Shown: positions 1 through 8,768, numbered from the stretch's first letter. The stretch is 64,000 bases of DNA from Streptomyces sp. NBC_00440 (GCF_036014215.1 NZ_CP107921.1:4781501-4845500); one strand, 5' to 3'. Program-made: numbers and translations. The notes: generated by a model not told the origin, from the letters alone.

Positions 1-1051
1 AGATCTTCAGTACGGCGGAAGTGAGCCCTGCCATGATGAGGCTGCCCGATGAGTAGGCCAGGGATGTTGGTATCTCGCAGGGAATATTCTTTGCGTCAAC
101 TGGCTTCCCTGGCTTGCATGTGGAACCCGACTCGTTTTTCGATGAGTGCCTTGCCACGAGTTCGGTCTTTTTGGTAGCCAGGTGGAGCACGTAGGAGCCC
201 GATGAGTTTCCCGCGTGGACGTAAATGCCGTCCGCACCGTCGTCGCTCATCCAGCGAACTTTGAGGGAGGCGGGGTCTCCGGGGACTCCGTCGATATGCC
301 GGGGCAAGGCTATAGTGCGCGAGGAACCGTCTGCGCTGATGGCCGTTATGCCGCGGACCTGCGAAGGGCCGTTGGTGCTGGGGGAAACGTAGACCGTGTG
401 CGTGCCACTCACCGCGCCACCGGGGGAGATAGCCGGCCAGTCCTTGACTGGGCCTCGACCTGGCACCTGGTAGATACGGGTGAGGTGTCCGTCCTTGAGT
501 CGCCAGATAACGTTGTAGTCGGCGATCATGATCGAGCCGTCGGGCTCTGTCGCGAACGGGACGGGTTGGCTGGCGGCGAAGCGGTATTGGCTTGCCGATG
601 CGGTTTTCGGGGCAGGGTCCCGTAGTTTTCGGTTCTTTCCCGCGACTCCTGCGAGAGCCGCTTTACGGCCGCCGGGCCCCAGTTCAATGAGCTGTGAATC
701 GGCGCTTGTCAGGAACTTTCCGCCGGGCAGTGCTACCAGTCCTGCCATGCCCTCGATTTGGTCGTCGAGAACGACTTTCGCTTTGTGGTCCTTGGCGATG
801 GCGACGAGGGATGTCCCCAGGCCGTAGACCAGGCCGTCGGGGCCGTAGGCAACCCCTTCCGGGGTGCCTCCGAACCCGTCGTAGGCAACCTCTTGGGCCT
901 TGTTGTCCGCATCGGTCCGGAGAACGGCCACGGCTTGCCCCTTGGCGGGCTCCTTCCAGGTGTTTCCCGGCTTGCCGTCGCAGGCTGCCAGGCCGAGAAG
1001 GACCATCGGGGCCATCCCGGCCGACAGGTATGTCTTAACGCTTCGCCTCAC
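1..1051 (-). CDS. Secreted lipoprotein, beta-propeller-like, 3' end outside window
   Basis: Predicted lipid-anchored exported protein of unknown function. The GTG start (1049-1051) has GAAGGG upstream; an RR pair, a hydrophobic stretch and the lipobox LGLAAC place the lipidated Cys at residue 24. The mature part has repeated G/E-P-D-G turns followed by hydrophobic strands (YGPDGLVYG, TEPDGSIMIAD), as in NHL/SMP-30-like propellers; this is inferred from pattern only. 350 codons are present and the frame is still open at base 1. It is last of three same-strand exported-protein genes. Codon use is unlike the rest of the window: three ATA isoleucine codons and many A-ending codons, suggesting a recent arrival. 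Confidence 0.75.
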   Translation of the reverse strand, partial: MRRSVKTYLSAGMAPMVLLGLAACDGKPGNTWKEPAKGQAVAVLRTDADNKAQEVAYDGFGGTPEGVAYGPDGLVYGLGTSLVAIAKDHKAKVVLDDQIEGMAGLVALPGGKFLTSADSQLIELGPGGRKAALAGVAGKNRKLRDPAPKTASASQYRFAASQPVPFATEPDGSIMIADYNVIWRLKDGHLTRIYQVPGRGPVKDWPAISPGGAVSGTHTVYVSPSTNGPSQVRGITAISADGSSRTIALPRHIDGVPGDPASLKVRWMSDDGADGIYVHAGNSSGSYVLHLATKKTELVARHSSKNESGSTCKPGKPVDAKNIPCEIPTSLAYSSGSLIMAGLTSAVLKI

Positions 1052-1157
1052 GGCTGAACCCTTCGCTCAGTACGCACATGTGATCCCGCGGCGGCTGTGC
1101 GTCGGGGCGCGATGTGACAGCTGGAGGTACCGAACGGTGTCCGTTCGCGGCCCTTTG

Positions 1158-2210
1158 TCAGCGGTTGATCGTCTGGATTTCCTGGACGTTCATGTCCTGG
1201 GTGGTCTGGAAGGTTCCGTCGGGGAGGTCGCCATGTGCTCCGCCTGTGCCCCTCCAGCTGATCTTCCAGGTGATGGACGCCTTGAGCTGGTACGGGCTTC
1301 CGTCGGTGGCGTGCAGGTAGTTGATGCCGCACGGCGGGTTCTGGCTGGCGTCGCCTGCCTTGTACGGCGTGCCGATGGAGCCGTCCTTGTTGAACGTGCA
1401 GGTGCCGGAGGAGGGGAAGGTGTCCGCGTCGTCCGTGCCCGGGTCCAGGTGGAGGCTCACGGGTTTCGCGGTGGTCTCGGCCCAGAGCCCGGTGTTGGGG
1501 AGTTCGGCGCGTACGACGACGTCCTTGAAGGTGCCCTTGTCCAGCCAGACCCAGGTGGGCAGGTTCACGGTGGACTTGGTCTGCGGCTTCAGCTCGATCT
1601 TGGTCTCGGGGACCTTGACCTTGTTGTACGCGTACTCGGCGAGCATCTTCGGCGTGGGCGCGTGCGGGATCTTCGGGACCTGGCCGGCCGGCTGCCAGAA
1701 CATGATGCGGCCGCACTGCCATGAATCGGGATCCGACTCGTCCGGCGCTACGCTCCGCCAGAAGTAGCCGCCCTTGCCGATGTTGTAGTTCTTGTAGCCA
1801 TCGGCCATGGAGCTGGGGTCGTCGAAGTTGGCTTCGGGCTTGCCGTCCTTGTAGTGGTCGGTCCAGAGGCCAGTGCCGAACCAGGACTCGTGGATACCCA
1901 CATCGCCGTCGCCGCCGGACGACTTCACGAAACTCTTCAAGCCTTCGGGTGTGAAGACGGGCTCGTACCAGCAAGCGGGCGGTTTCCAGTTGGGATCGAT
2001 CGCAGCCAGGTTGCCCTTTTTGCCGCTCCCGCCGCCTCCCTTGGGATAGCTGAGCCGGATTTGGGAGTGGGTGGCGGAGGCGCTGACGCTCCGACCGTCG
2101 GAGCCGCCCTTTGTGCCGCCACCTCCGATGGCGTGGGCCGGGCCGGAGGCGAGAGCGACCGTTGCGAGCGAGGCCGCGGTGAGCGCTGTCATCCTGCGAC
2201 GTGAGTTCAC
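1158..2210 (-). CDS. Secreted hypothetical protein (350 aa)
   Basis: Exported protein of unknown function. The N-terminus (MNSRRRMTALTAASLATVAL then an A-H-A cleavage site near residue 27) is a typical signal peptide, followed by a Gly-rich linker and a soluble domain rich in Trp and Tyr with four Cys residues, probably forming disulfides outside the cell. No lipobox and no membrane segment after the signal. The GTG start overlaps the stop of the upstream lipoprotein gene (GTGA, 2207-2210), so the two are probably translationally coupled; 106 bases separate it from the next lipoprotein gene downstream. I do not recognise a named domain. Confidence 0.8.
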   Translation of the reverse strand: MNSRRRMTALTAASLATVALASGPAHAIGGGGTKGGSDGRSVSASATHSQIRLSYPKGGGGSGKKGNLAAIDPNWKPPACWYEPVFTPEGLKSFVKSSGGDGDVGIHESWFGTGLWTDHYKDGKPEANFDDPSSMADGYKNYNIGKGGYFWRSVAPDESDPDSWQCGRIMFWQPAGQVPKIPHAPTPKMLAEYAYNKVKVPETKIELKPQTKSTVNLPTWVWLDKGTFKDVVVRAELPNTGLWAETTAKPVSLHLDPGTDDADTFPSSGTCTFNKDGSIGTPYKAGDASQNPPCGINYLHATDGSPYQLKASITWKISWRGTGGAHGDLPDGTFQTTQDMNVQEIQTINR

Positions 2211-2860
2211 GACGGGCAGCCACCCCTCTTGGAGTTGGTGGACACGGTCTGCCAGACGCCTTGTGAGCTCTTCTGCAGAGTGGACGTGTAGTACACCTTG
2301 GGATCCGTACCCGCCGGGTTTCCCTCGACTTTGCCCGTCTTGCGACCCTTTGTATATGCCTTGGTCTCGTCCATGCAGTAGTTGAGGATCGCTCGTGTCT
2401 TATTGCTTCCGAGCATGCTCGCCTTGGCGTCATAGACCGGCGCCTTGCCGATGAGCGTCAGGTTCTTATCTGTGTAGGTCTTGATCCACTCTTGGTCCTG
2501 GGAGAGACCGGCCGCTGTGTCGTAGAACTTCAGATACTCGGCATCGGGAGCGTTGGCCATGATCGCCGCGTACCCGGCGCGGACCTGTTCCTTGCCGTCG
2601 TTGAGAACGGCCTGCTCGTTGGGGTCGCTGCTGTTCCAACCCTGAAAATTCAGCTGGAAGGAGTGGGGGATCGTGATCTCCGGCCGCGCCGCACCCGGCG
2701 CCGCAGAGGTGGAGGCCGAAGCAGACGGGCTCTTCGTCCCCTCGTCCGCCCCCTTGATCTTGTCCTTGGAGGCGTCGTTGTTGCTGCCTCCGCAAGCGGT
2801 CAGTAGCAGGGCCGCACTGACAGCGAGTGCGGCGGCGATGGCTGGAGTGCGGCGGGCCAC
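2207..2860 (-). CDS. Lipoprotein (217 aa), unknown function
   Basis: Predicted surface lipoprotein, first gene of the three-gene exported-protein operon. The GTG start at 2858-2860 is chosen because it has GGGGGAG eight bases upstream and gives a clean lipoprotein signal (ARRTPAIAAAL, hydrophobic core, lipobox LLTAC, lipidated Cys23). The mature part has a short Ser/Ala-rich linker, then an about 150-aa alpha/beta domain with repeated YxKFYDTAAG/DQEWIKTYTDK-type amphipathic segments and two further Cys. Longer in-frame starts upstream would bury the signal peptide. The same layout is common for uncharacterised Streptomyces lipoproteins. Confidence 0.8.
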   Translation of the reverse strand: MARRTPAIAAALAVSAALLLTACGGSNNDASKDKIKGADEGTKSPSASASTSAAPGAARPEITIPHSFQLNFQGWNSSDPNEQAVLNDGKEQVRAGYAAIMANAPDAEYLKFYDTAAGLSQDQEWIKTYTDKNLTLIGKAPVYDAKASMLGSNKTRAILNYCMDETKAYTKGRKTGKVEGNPAGTDPKVYYTSTLQKSSQGVWQTVSTNSKRGGCPS

Positions 2861-3171
2861 GAGTGTTCTCCCCCGGTTGGCGACAGCAGGCCAGCAGGCC
2901 GGACTGTAAACGTTCAGGGCATTCGAAGCTACCAGCCGCGTGTAAAGGGCAGCAGAGGACGGTCGGGGGATTCCGTGCCATGTACGGGAAGAGCTGCCTG
3001 GGCGGGATGAATCTGTCGCGGGTGGGGTGTTGTGTGCGCCTCCTGGTGGCCGTGTGCGCGTGCGATGTGGTGGCGACTGGAGTGATGCCGGGTGCTGTGA
3101 CAGCAGTGCGCCCCGATGCCCGGGTCGGCCGGGCTCGGGGTGCGAGTGCTCAGGGGGTAGTTTCCGGACGT
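2861..3171. other. Intergenic stretch without a supported gene
   Basis: This stretch holds the promoter side of the lipoprotein operon and the read-through tail of the DUF397 remnant. Open frames here have no ribosome-binding site and no recognisable product. Confidence 0.5.
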
Positions 3172-3330
3172 GCCGGACGTGTACGTCACGAAGTCCGTCC
3201 ATGTGTCCGGCGTGAAGCCGAGCTGCGGGCCCGGGATGTTCTTCGAGTCACGGACGTGGACGGTGCTTGCCGCCGCTGTGATCTCGACGCATTCGGGGCC
3301 GTCGTTGGTGCTGTAGCTGCTCTTGACGTC
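3172..3330 (-). pseudogene. DUF397 domain remnant without start codon
   Basis: Translation of the minus strand gives a clear DUF397 core: VKSSYSTNDGPECVEI, then VHVRDSKNIPGPQLGF and a C-terminal WTDFVTY. DUF397 proteins are small (60-80 aa) partners of XRE/DUF5753 regulators in actinomycetes. The frame upstream runs back to a TGA near 3470 with no ATG, GTG, TTG or CTG between, and the usual W before KSS is lost. At the C-end the frame runs on for about 80 residues into unrelated sequence instead of stopping. No XRE gene is adjacent. It therefore looks decayed; an intact DUF397 gene lies at 24682-24882. Confidence 0.65.
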
Positions 3331-3731
3331 GAGGCGCCCGCGGATCGCTGGGGGGCTACGCCCGGCCCTGTCCCGCGCTGGACGGTCTGGGCGGAACTCG
3401 ATCTCGTACCGTGACCGCCCGGGCTCTTTACGTCGACACCGTGGCCGTCTTCACCGGGTCGCGGATCCCCGCGACCCGGTGGGCCGCGACGCCGTCTCCC
3501 GCGACATAAGAACTCTCAAGTACTGAGGGGAAATAACCTCCCCACCCCACCCGACCTCACCCCGCGGCCCGTCACCCACACGGGTGAGGTTCGCCAACCG
3601 GGCTGGATTTAGGGCTGGTTGGTCGGCATATGCTCGCCGCGACCAACAACCCAAGACATGTGACGGCCCCCGGCAGGACGGCAAATCCTGATCCGAGGGC
3701 CTGACCACCGAGGAAGATCAGAGGCTTCCCG
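3331..3731. other. Intergenic stretch with a perfect 13-bp hairpin
   Basis: No gene is supported. It holds a strong inverted repeat at 3452-3481 (listed separately) and a second partly paired element, GGTTGGTCG with CGACCAAC near 3617-3650, 80-110 bases before the start of the frameshifted HTH gene. Either could be regulatory. Confidence 0.4.
3452..3481. terminator. Perfect 13-bp inverted repeat, terminator-like
   Basis: The arms CACCGGGTCGCGG (3452-3464) and CCGCGACCCGGTG (3469-3481) pair without mismatch around a 4-base loop (ATCC). There is no T tract, which is usual for Streptomyces terminators. It lies between the DUF397 remnant and the HTH gene, so it could end transcription entering from either side or be a protein-binding palindrome. 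Confidence 0.5.
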
Positions 3732-4768
3732 ATGGATACCCAGCAGGTTAGCGCGCCCTCGCGCGCCCCGTCCCGCGATTCCCGGGGCGGCGTGCCCTCC
3801 CGCGTCACGCCCTCCCGCGACGTTGCCTCCCGTGACATGCCTTCCCGCGTTATGCCTTCCGGGCCCGTGCCCTCCGGTGTCGTGCACATCAACTCGCGGC
3901 ATACTGCCCGCTTCACCGTCGTCGGCAACCATCTCGCCCAGCACCCCGGGCTGTCCCTCGTCGCGATCGCGCTGGCCGTTCATATCCAGTCGCTGCCCGC
4001 CGGAGCCCGGATCGGTGTCAAGGTCCTCGCCGACCGTTTCCCGGAGAGCGAGGCCCGGGTGGCCGCCGCACTGCGCGAGCTGGAGGCGCACGGCTACTTG
4101 TGCCGCACCCGGGAACGCCTCCCGAACGGCCGGGTCGTCACCCGCACGGTCTCGTACAACCAGCCGGGCAAGCCACGTACGGATGTGAGCCCCGGCGTTG
4201 TCCCGCCTGGCGCCGTCCCGCCGGCCGCCGCCCCTGTGGCCTCGGCCGTGCCTGTCGCCCCTGCGGCTGCGGCGCCCGTGCCCCCTGCCGTCGTACCCGC
4301 GGCCGAGCAACAGCTGCGTTCACAGCCACCACCGCAGCCACTGCCCCGAGCGGGCGTCCACGGGCCGCGCCCGGCCGGCGTGCTTCCCCAGCCGCTCGTG
4401 CCCGGCCCCGAACGCCACCGCGCGGCCATCGATCTGCTCTCCGGCCTGCGCCGCGACGAGCCCGTGCTGCTGGCCGAGACCGACGTCCGGCGCCTGGCCC
4501 CGGCCGTTGGGCCTGGCTCGAACGCGATGCCCGGCCCGACGCCGTACGCGCTGTCCTCACCGCCGATCTGCCCGGTCGCCTGAGACACCCCGCAGCCCTT
4601 CTCGCCCACCGGCTCGCCGCCCTGGTGCCGCCCCCGCTGCCCGCTCTCCGTACCCGGGAAGGGGCCGGGCGGCCGGATCCGCTTCAGAACTGCGACGCCT
4701 GCGACCACGCGTTCCGGTCACCCGGGCCCGGCCGCTGCCGCGACTGCAGGGCCGGGCGGCAGCGGTGA
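3732..4768 (+). pseudogene. Winged-helix DNA-binding protein gene, frameshifted near 4509
   Basis: The first frame starts at ATG 3732. It encodes a repetitive N-terminus (PSR/ASR units from about 15-base repeats), then a winged-helix-like region at about residues 55-140 (ARFTVVGNHLAQ, LVAIALAVHIQ, RVAAALRELEAHGYL), then a Pro/Ala linker. After VRRLAPAVG the frame goes out of register and stops at 4583. The +2 frame resumes the expected family sequence (AWLERDARPDAVRAVLTADL through CDACDHAF...GRCRDCRAG) to a TGA at 4768. One extra G in the GTTGGG run near 4509 would restore a single 345-aa protein with a C-terminal CxxC zinc pair. This is either a real single-base deletion or a sequencing error. 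Confidence 0.75.
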
Positions 4769-4842
4769 GGCCGGGGGAGGAGGGGGTCTCGGGGGAGAAG
4801 TGAGGCCGGGGGACGAACGAGCCTGGGGGGAGAATCGCGCGT

Positions 4843-5847
4843 ATGAACAAGATTCTGATCACCGGCGGTGCCGGATTCATCGGCAGTACTGTCGCTTCCG
4901 CTCTCATCGATCAGGGGATCACCCCGGTCATCCTCGACGATCTCTCCAAGGGGCGGCGCGAGTTCGTCCGCGACCGCGTCTTCTACCAGGGTGATATCGC
5001 CGACCAGGCCCTGCTGGACAAGGTGTTCGCCGAGCATCCCGACATCGACGTGACCCTGCACTGTGCCGCCAAGATCGTCGTTCCCGAGTCCGTCGACCGG
5101 CCGCTGCACTACTACCGGGAGAACGTCGCCAAGACCGTCGACCTTCTGGAATCCCTCCAGCGCAACGGCTGCGAGCGCGTCGTCTTCAGCAGTTCCGCCT
5201 CCATCTACGCGCCCACCGCCGACGCCCGTGCGGATGAGACCTGCCCGGTGGCCGCATCGAGTCCTTACGCCCGTACCAAGCAGATGATGGAGCAGGTTCT
5301 CCAGGACTGGACTGTGGCGGCCCCCGTCCGCGTCATCGCGTTGCGGTACTTCAACCCGATCGGGGCCGACCCCCAGATGCGTACGGGGTTGCAGGACCTG
5401 AATCCGTCCCACGCGCTGGGAAAGCTCATCGAGGCGCACACCGAGGGAACTCCGTTCACGATCACCGGAGTGGACTGGGACACCCGCGACGGCAGCGGTA
5501 TCCGCGACTACATCCATGTCTGGGACCTCGCCCTTGCGCATGTTGCCGCCCTCACGCGCTTCGACGAGGTCCTGAAACCCGGTGTCGATGACCGGTACGA
5601 GGTCATCAATGTCGGCACCGGTCAGGGCACCACCGTGCGGGAACTCGTCACGGCCTTCGAGGAGGCGGTGGGAGAGACCCTTGACGTCCGTGAGGCCGGA
5701 CCGCGTCCCGGTGATGTGATCGGCTGCTACACCGCCGGCGACCGTGCGGGTGAACTCCTGGGCTGGAGCGCCCGGAAGAGCACGGTGGAAGGTGTACGCG
5801 ACGCGCTGGCCTGGCGTGCGAAGTGGGCTGCACAGGTGGCCGGTTGA
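4843..5847 (+). CDS. galE: UDP-glucose 4-epimerase
   Basis: Interconverts UDP-glucose and UDP-galactose with bound NAD in the Leloir pathway and supplies galactose for surface polymers. It is an extended SDR of 334 aa, the usual size. Visible are the Rossmann motif GGAGFIG (8-14), the FSSSASIY catalytic Ser segment, the Y142-x3-K146 pair (PYARTK), the LRYFNPIGA substrate loop and the C-terminal GRPGDV-like segment (GPRPGDVIGC). The ATG start follows GGGGGGAGAATCGCGCGT. It stands 57 bases ahead of the aldo/keto reductase on the same strand and is not next to galT or galK. Confidence 0.92.
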   Translation: MNKILITGGAGFIGSTVASALIDQGITPVILDDLSKGRREFVRDRVFYQGDIADQALLDKVFAEHPDIDVTLHCAAKIVVPESVDRPLHYYRENVAKTVDLLESLQRNGCERVVFSSSASIYAPTADARADETCPVAASSPYARTKQMMEQVLQDWTVAAPVRVIALRYFNPIGADPQMRTGLQDLNPSHALGKLIEAHTEGTPFTITGVDWDTRDGSGIRDYIHVWDLALAHVAALTRFDEVLKPGVDDRYEVINVGTGQGTTVRELVTAFEEAVGETLDVREAGPRPGDVIGCYTAGDRAGELLGWSARKSTVEGVRDALAWRAKWAAQVAG

Positions 5848-5904
5848 CGAAGTCCGTGTGCGTTGCGGGGCCGATGCGCGACTCAGGGAAGCAGGAGCAG
5901 GACC

Positions 5905-6882
5905 GTGAACAACTCCGTTAACAACGCCGTGAACAACAACGCCGCGAACAACAACGCCGTGAACAGCACTGTGAACGAGGGCGTGCACCACACCACGACG
6001 AGCGCCCATGCATCCGAGGCCGGGACCTGGATGCTGGGCGACCTGAGCGTGAACCGGATCGGCCTCGGAGCGATGCGCCTCACCGGCAGTGGCGCGTTCG
6101 ACCTCGGTGAACCCGGTGACCGCGACGTAGCGGTCAAGGTCCTCCGCCGCGCCGTCGAGCTCGGCGTCAACCACATCGACACCGGGTCGTTCTACTTCTC
6201 ACGCCTGCGCTCGGCCAACGAGCTGATCAACACCGCCCTGTCCCCGTACCCGGAGGACCTGGTCATCGTCACCAAGGTCGGACCCGGCCGCGACCCCTCG
6301 GGCGAGTGGTACACGGCCACCCCCGACCAGCTGCGCGGCCAGGTGGAGGAGAACCTGCGCCAGCTGGGCCGCGACCACCTCGACGTGGTGAACCTGCGCC
6401 GCATGTCCCAGGACTCGATCTCCGAGGACTTCGGCGCTCTCGCCGACCTCCGTGATGCGGGGCTGATCCGGCACCTCGGCGTATCCAGCGTCAGGGCGAA
6501 GCACTTGGCGGAGGCGCAGGCCATCGCGCCGGTGGTGTGCGTGCAGAACCAGTTCAGCCTCGACGTCCGGAGGAACAGCGAACTGCTGCGGTCCTGCGGG
6601 GAGCAGGGCATCGCGTTTGTGCCGTTCTACGCGATCGCCGGAGAGGGCCGGGACGAGGGCGCCAGGGCCAACGGCGGTGAAAGTGCGCACGTACGCGACA
6701 TCGCCGAGGCCCACGGGGTGTCCCCGGCCCAGGTCCGCCTGGCGTGGACGCTGCAACAGGGCCGGCACGTCCTGGCTATCCCGGGGACCGGCAACCCTGT
6801 CCACCTGGAGGAGAACGTGGCCGCCGGGGCGCTGCACCTCGCCGCCGATGACATGGATCTTCTTCAGGCCACGGGGAGCTGA
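5905..6882 (+). CDS. Aldo/keto reductase with Asn-rich N-terminus
   Basis: Predicted NADPH-dependent (beta/alpha)8 oxidoreductase of 325 aa. The GTG at 5905 is chosen because GGAGCAGG ends just ahead of it; a start at 5863 lacks a site. The first 40 residues are a low-complexity tract of VNN/ANNN units (VNNSVNNAVNNNAANNN) unlike other AKRs. The core follows: GLGAMRLTG, the DTGSFYFS active-site Asp/Tyr, the VTKVG catalytic Lys, the GVSS and QNQFSL strands, and the cofactor segment AIPGTGN. The usual active-site His is replaced by Arg (VNLRRM), as in one actinobacterial AKR subgroup. The substrate cannot be told from sequence. Confidence 0.85.
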   Translation: MNNSVNNAVNNNAANNNAVNSTVNEGVHHTTTSAHASEAGTWMLGDLSVNRIGLGAMRLTGSGAFDLGEPGDRDVAVKVLRRAVELGVNHIDTGSFYFSRLRSANELINTALSPYPEDLVIVTKVGPGRDPSGEWYTATPDQLRGQVEENLRQLGRDHLDVVNLRRMSQDSISEDFGALADLRDAGLIRHLGVSSVRAKHLAEAQAIAPVVCVQNQFSLDVRRNSELLRSCGEQGIAFVPFYAIAGEGRDEGARANGGESAHVRDIAEAHGVSPAQVRLAWTLQQGRHVLAIPGTGNPVHLEENVAAGALHLAADDMDLLQATGS

Positions 6883-6899
6883 GAGGCGGGGCGACGACA

Positions 6900-6919
6900 G
6901 CGCCGCGCATCGGCGGCGC
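6900..6919. terminator. Short GC hairpin between convergent genes
   Basis: GCGCCGC and GCGGCGC pair around a 6-base loop just downstream of the aldo/keto reductase stop and before the convergent VOC gene end. It could terminate both; the stem is short (7 bp). Confidence 0.35.
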
Positions 6920-6956
6920 GCGTCGGCGGCGCCCCTGATGCCGGTGAGGTCTTCTG

Positions 6957-7412
6957 TCAGCTCCTCTGCGATTCGTCGATGGCGGGCATCGGGGCGCCGT
7001 CGGGGTGCCACCGGCTGAGGAAAGTGGCCTGTCGGCCGGCGTCGACGAGTTCGATACGCGCGCCGACGCTGTCCATACGGTGATAGGCGAACGGCCGGCC
7101 GTGCGGGCAGCCGGAGAATTCCACGGGCAGCCCTTCCCGTTCGAGGCGCGACGAGCCTTGCTGGATGTCGCTCGTCCAGAACCCGAGGTGGTCGAACCGG
7201 GCTCCCGCCGACGCGTCCCACGGACTGCCCTCGGGGCCCTCGATCAGCTCGATGAACGGCGGCCCGCCCGTCGTGAAGGCGATCAGGTAGTCCCACTCAC
7301 CCATTCGTTCGGAAGCGGGATCACTCCACTCGACTCCGGCCGACCGCCGGAAGTCAGCCATGGCTCGCTCGATGTCCGGGACGACGAAGCACACGTGATA
7401 GGAGGAAGTCAT
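6957..7412 (-). CDS. VOC (glyoxalase/dioxygenase-fold) family protein
   Basis: Small metal-binding-fold protein of 151 aa. It begins with the first VOC beta strand and helix (YHVCFVVPDIERAMADF), has a second repeat starting RFDHLGFWTSDIQQ, and ends with a beta strand carrying E (GARIELVD). H6, E54-like and the H of FDHLGF sit where VOC enzymes bind metal. The family covers lyases, dioxygenases and antibiotic-binding proteins, so a reaction cannot be assigned. It lies 67 bases downstream of the YCII gene on the same strand and may be part of that transcription unit. Confidence 0.85.
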   Translation of the reverse strand: MTSSYHVCFVVPDIERAMADFRRSAGVEWSDPASERMGEWDYLIAFTTGGPPFIELIEGPEGSPWDASAGARFDHLGFWTSDIQQGSSRLEREGLPVEFSGCPHGRPFAYHRMDSVGARIELVDAGRQATFLSRWHPDGAPMPAIDESQRS

Positions 7413-7479
7413 CCACCCATCATCGGACGCGTCGTCTCAACTACCCCATCGGCTGCTGCCGTTCAGGGGTTGGTGCCGC

Positions 7480-7827
7480 TCAGGCGGATTCGAGGAGCGG
7501 GCGGATTTCGAGTGCCTCCGGGGTGGGGAAGCCGCGGGCCAGTTCAACCGCTTCGGCATGGTCGGCCACCTCCAGTACGAACCAGCCGCCGAGGGTCTCC
7601 TCGCCCGCGTGCACGGGCCCCTCGGTCACGGTCGGGGACCCGTTCGCCGATTTGCGTACGGTGACGGGGCCCTGGTGCTCGGTTTCCAGCGCGTCGCCGC
7701 CCACCAGCTTGCCCGCCGCTGCGGTCTCGCCGATCCAGGTCTCGTATGCCTTCCGGTAGGCGTCGCGGTCGGCCTGGATCTGTGCGCGTGATGCATCCGT
7801 CTCGAAGACCACGAGTGCGTATTTCAT
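7480..7827 (-). CDS. YCII-related protein
   Basis: 115-aa YCII/DGPF-family protein, a ferredoxin-like fold found as small enzymes or as partners of ECF sigma factors. The ATG (7825-7827) begins [11 protein letters not shown], typical of the family, and the C-terminal half has the [17 protein letters not shown] and EIRPL segments. The start overlaps the stop of the upstream streptogramin-lyase-like gene (ATGA, 7824-7827), showing translational coupling. No sigma factor is nearby. Function unknown. Confidence 0.85.
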   Translation of the reverse strand: MKYALVVFETDASRAQIQADRDAYRKAYETWIGETAAAGKLVGGDALETEHQGPVTVRKSANGSPTVTEGPVHAGEETLGGWFVLEVADHAEAVELARGFPTPEALEIRPLLESA

Positions 7828-8768
7828 GAGCCGTTCCTCTGATCGTTGGTGCTGGTGCTGGTGCTGGTGCTGGCCGGTGTCGGTGCCTGTGTCGGGGCTA
7901 CGCGCGCCAGTGCACCCGTCTCCAGAGCCGTCCACAGGGCGCCGTCCGGGCCCACGGCGATGCCGTGCGGTTCGGATGCCGGGGTGGGCAGGGCATGGAC
8001 GGAGACGGTGCCGTCGGATGCGATCGAGCCGACGCGGTTGGCGCCCCACTCCGTGAACCACGGCCTGTCACCGGTGTCCGTGGTGACGGCATGGGGCCGG
8101 GCGGAACGGTCGGGGAGCGGGTACTCGGTGATCCGGCCGTCGGGTGCCATCCGGCCGATCTGGCCGGCGGCGATCTCGGTGAACCAGACGTTTCCGTCCC
8201 GCCCTACCGCGATCCCCACCGGTGCGGCAGCCTCGGTGGGCAGGTCGTGCACCGTGACAGTGCCGTCCATGCCGATGCGGCCGATGGCGTTGGCCTGGTT
8301 CATCGTGAACCACATCGCGTCCTGTCCGGCGGCGATCGCGGAGGGGAACGCTCCGGCCCTCGGCAGTGCGTACTCCGTGACCTTCCCGTCGGTGGCGAGG
8401 CGCCCCACGCGGTCGGCGGCGGTCTCGGTGAACCACAGTGCGCCGTCCGGGCCGGTGGCGATACCGAACGGGCCGCACTCCGCGGTCGGCAGGGCGAACT
8501 CCGTCACCTGGCCTGCCGTCGTGATCCGTCCGATCCGGTGCGCCCGGTACTCGGTGAACCACAGCGCGCCGTCCGGGCCGGCCGTGATGACCGTCGGCCC
8601 GCTGTCGGCGTCGAGCTGATGGCTGGTCGGTTTCTGCCCGGGAACCAGGCGGCCGATCCTGCCGGTGTGCACCATGGTGAACCACAGAGCGCCGTCCGGG
8701 CCCGTGGTGATCGCGTACGGGCCGCTGTCGGGGCCGGACACGACGTACTCCTCGACGGCCTGGGGCAT
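7824..8768 (-). CDS. vgb: Virginiamycin B lyase-like (streptogramin lyase) beta-propeller
   Basis: Seven-bladed propeller of 314 aa. Vgb enzymes open the cyclic depsipeptide of type B streptogramins by elimination. At least six blades show the repeat [10 protein letters not shown] followed by IGR(I/L) and EY/F-x-LP. His226 (PHAV), His268 (EPHGI) and Glu282 (ALE) fall within two residues of the catalytic His228, His270 and Glu284 numbering reported for staphylococcal Vgb. ATG 8766-8768 is preferred over the adjacent TTG because GGAGAAGGAG stands five bases upstream. The C-terminus carries a Thr/Ser tract from TACCAG-like repeats. It is coupled to the YCII gene. Antibiotic inactivation is inferred, not shown; many actinomycetes carry such homologues. 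Confidence 0.8.
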   Translation of the reverse strand: MPQAVEEYVVSGPDSGPYAITTGPDGALWFTMVHTGRIGRLVPGQKPTSHQLDADSGPTVITAGPDGALWFTEYRAHRIGRITTAGQVTEFALPTAECGPFGIATGPDGALWFTETAADRVGRLATDGKVTEYALPRAGAFPSAIAAGQDAMWFTMNQANAIGRIGMDGTVTVHDLPTEAAAPVGIAVGRDGNVWFTEIAAGQIGRMAPDGRITEYPLPDRSARPHAVTTDTGDRPWFTEWGANRVGSIASDGTVSVHALPTPASEPHGIAVGPDGALWTALETGALARVAPTQAPTPASTSTSTSTNDQRNGS

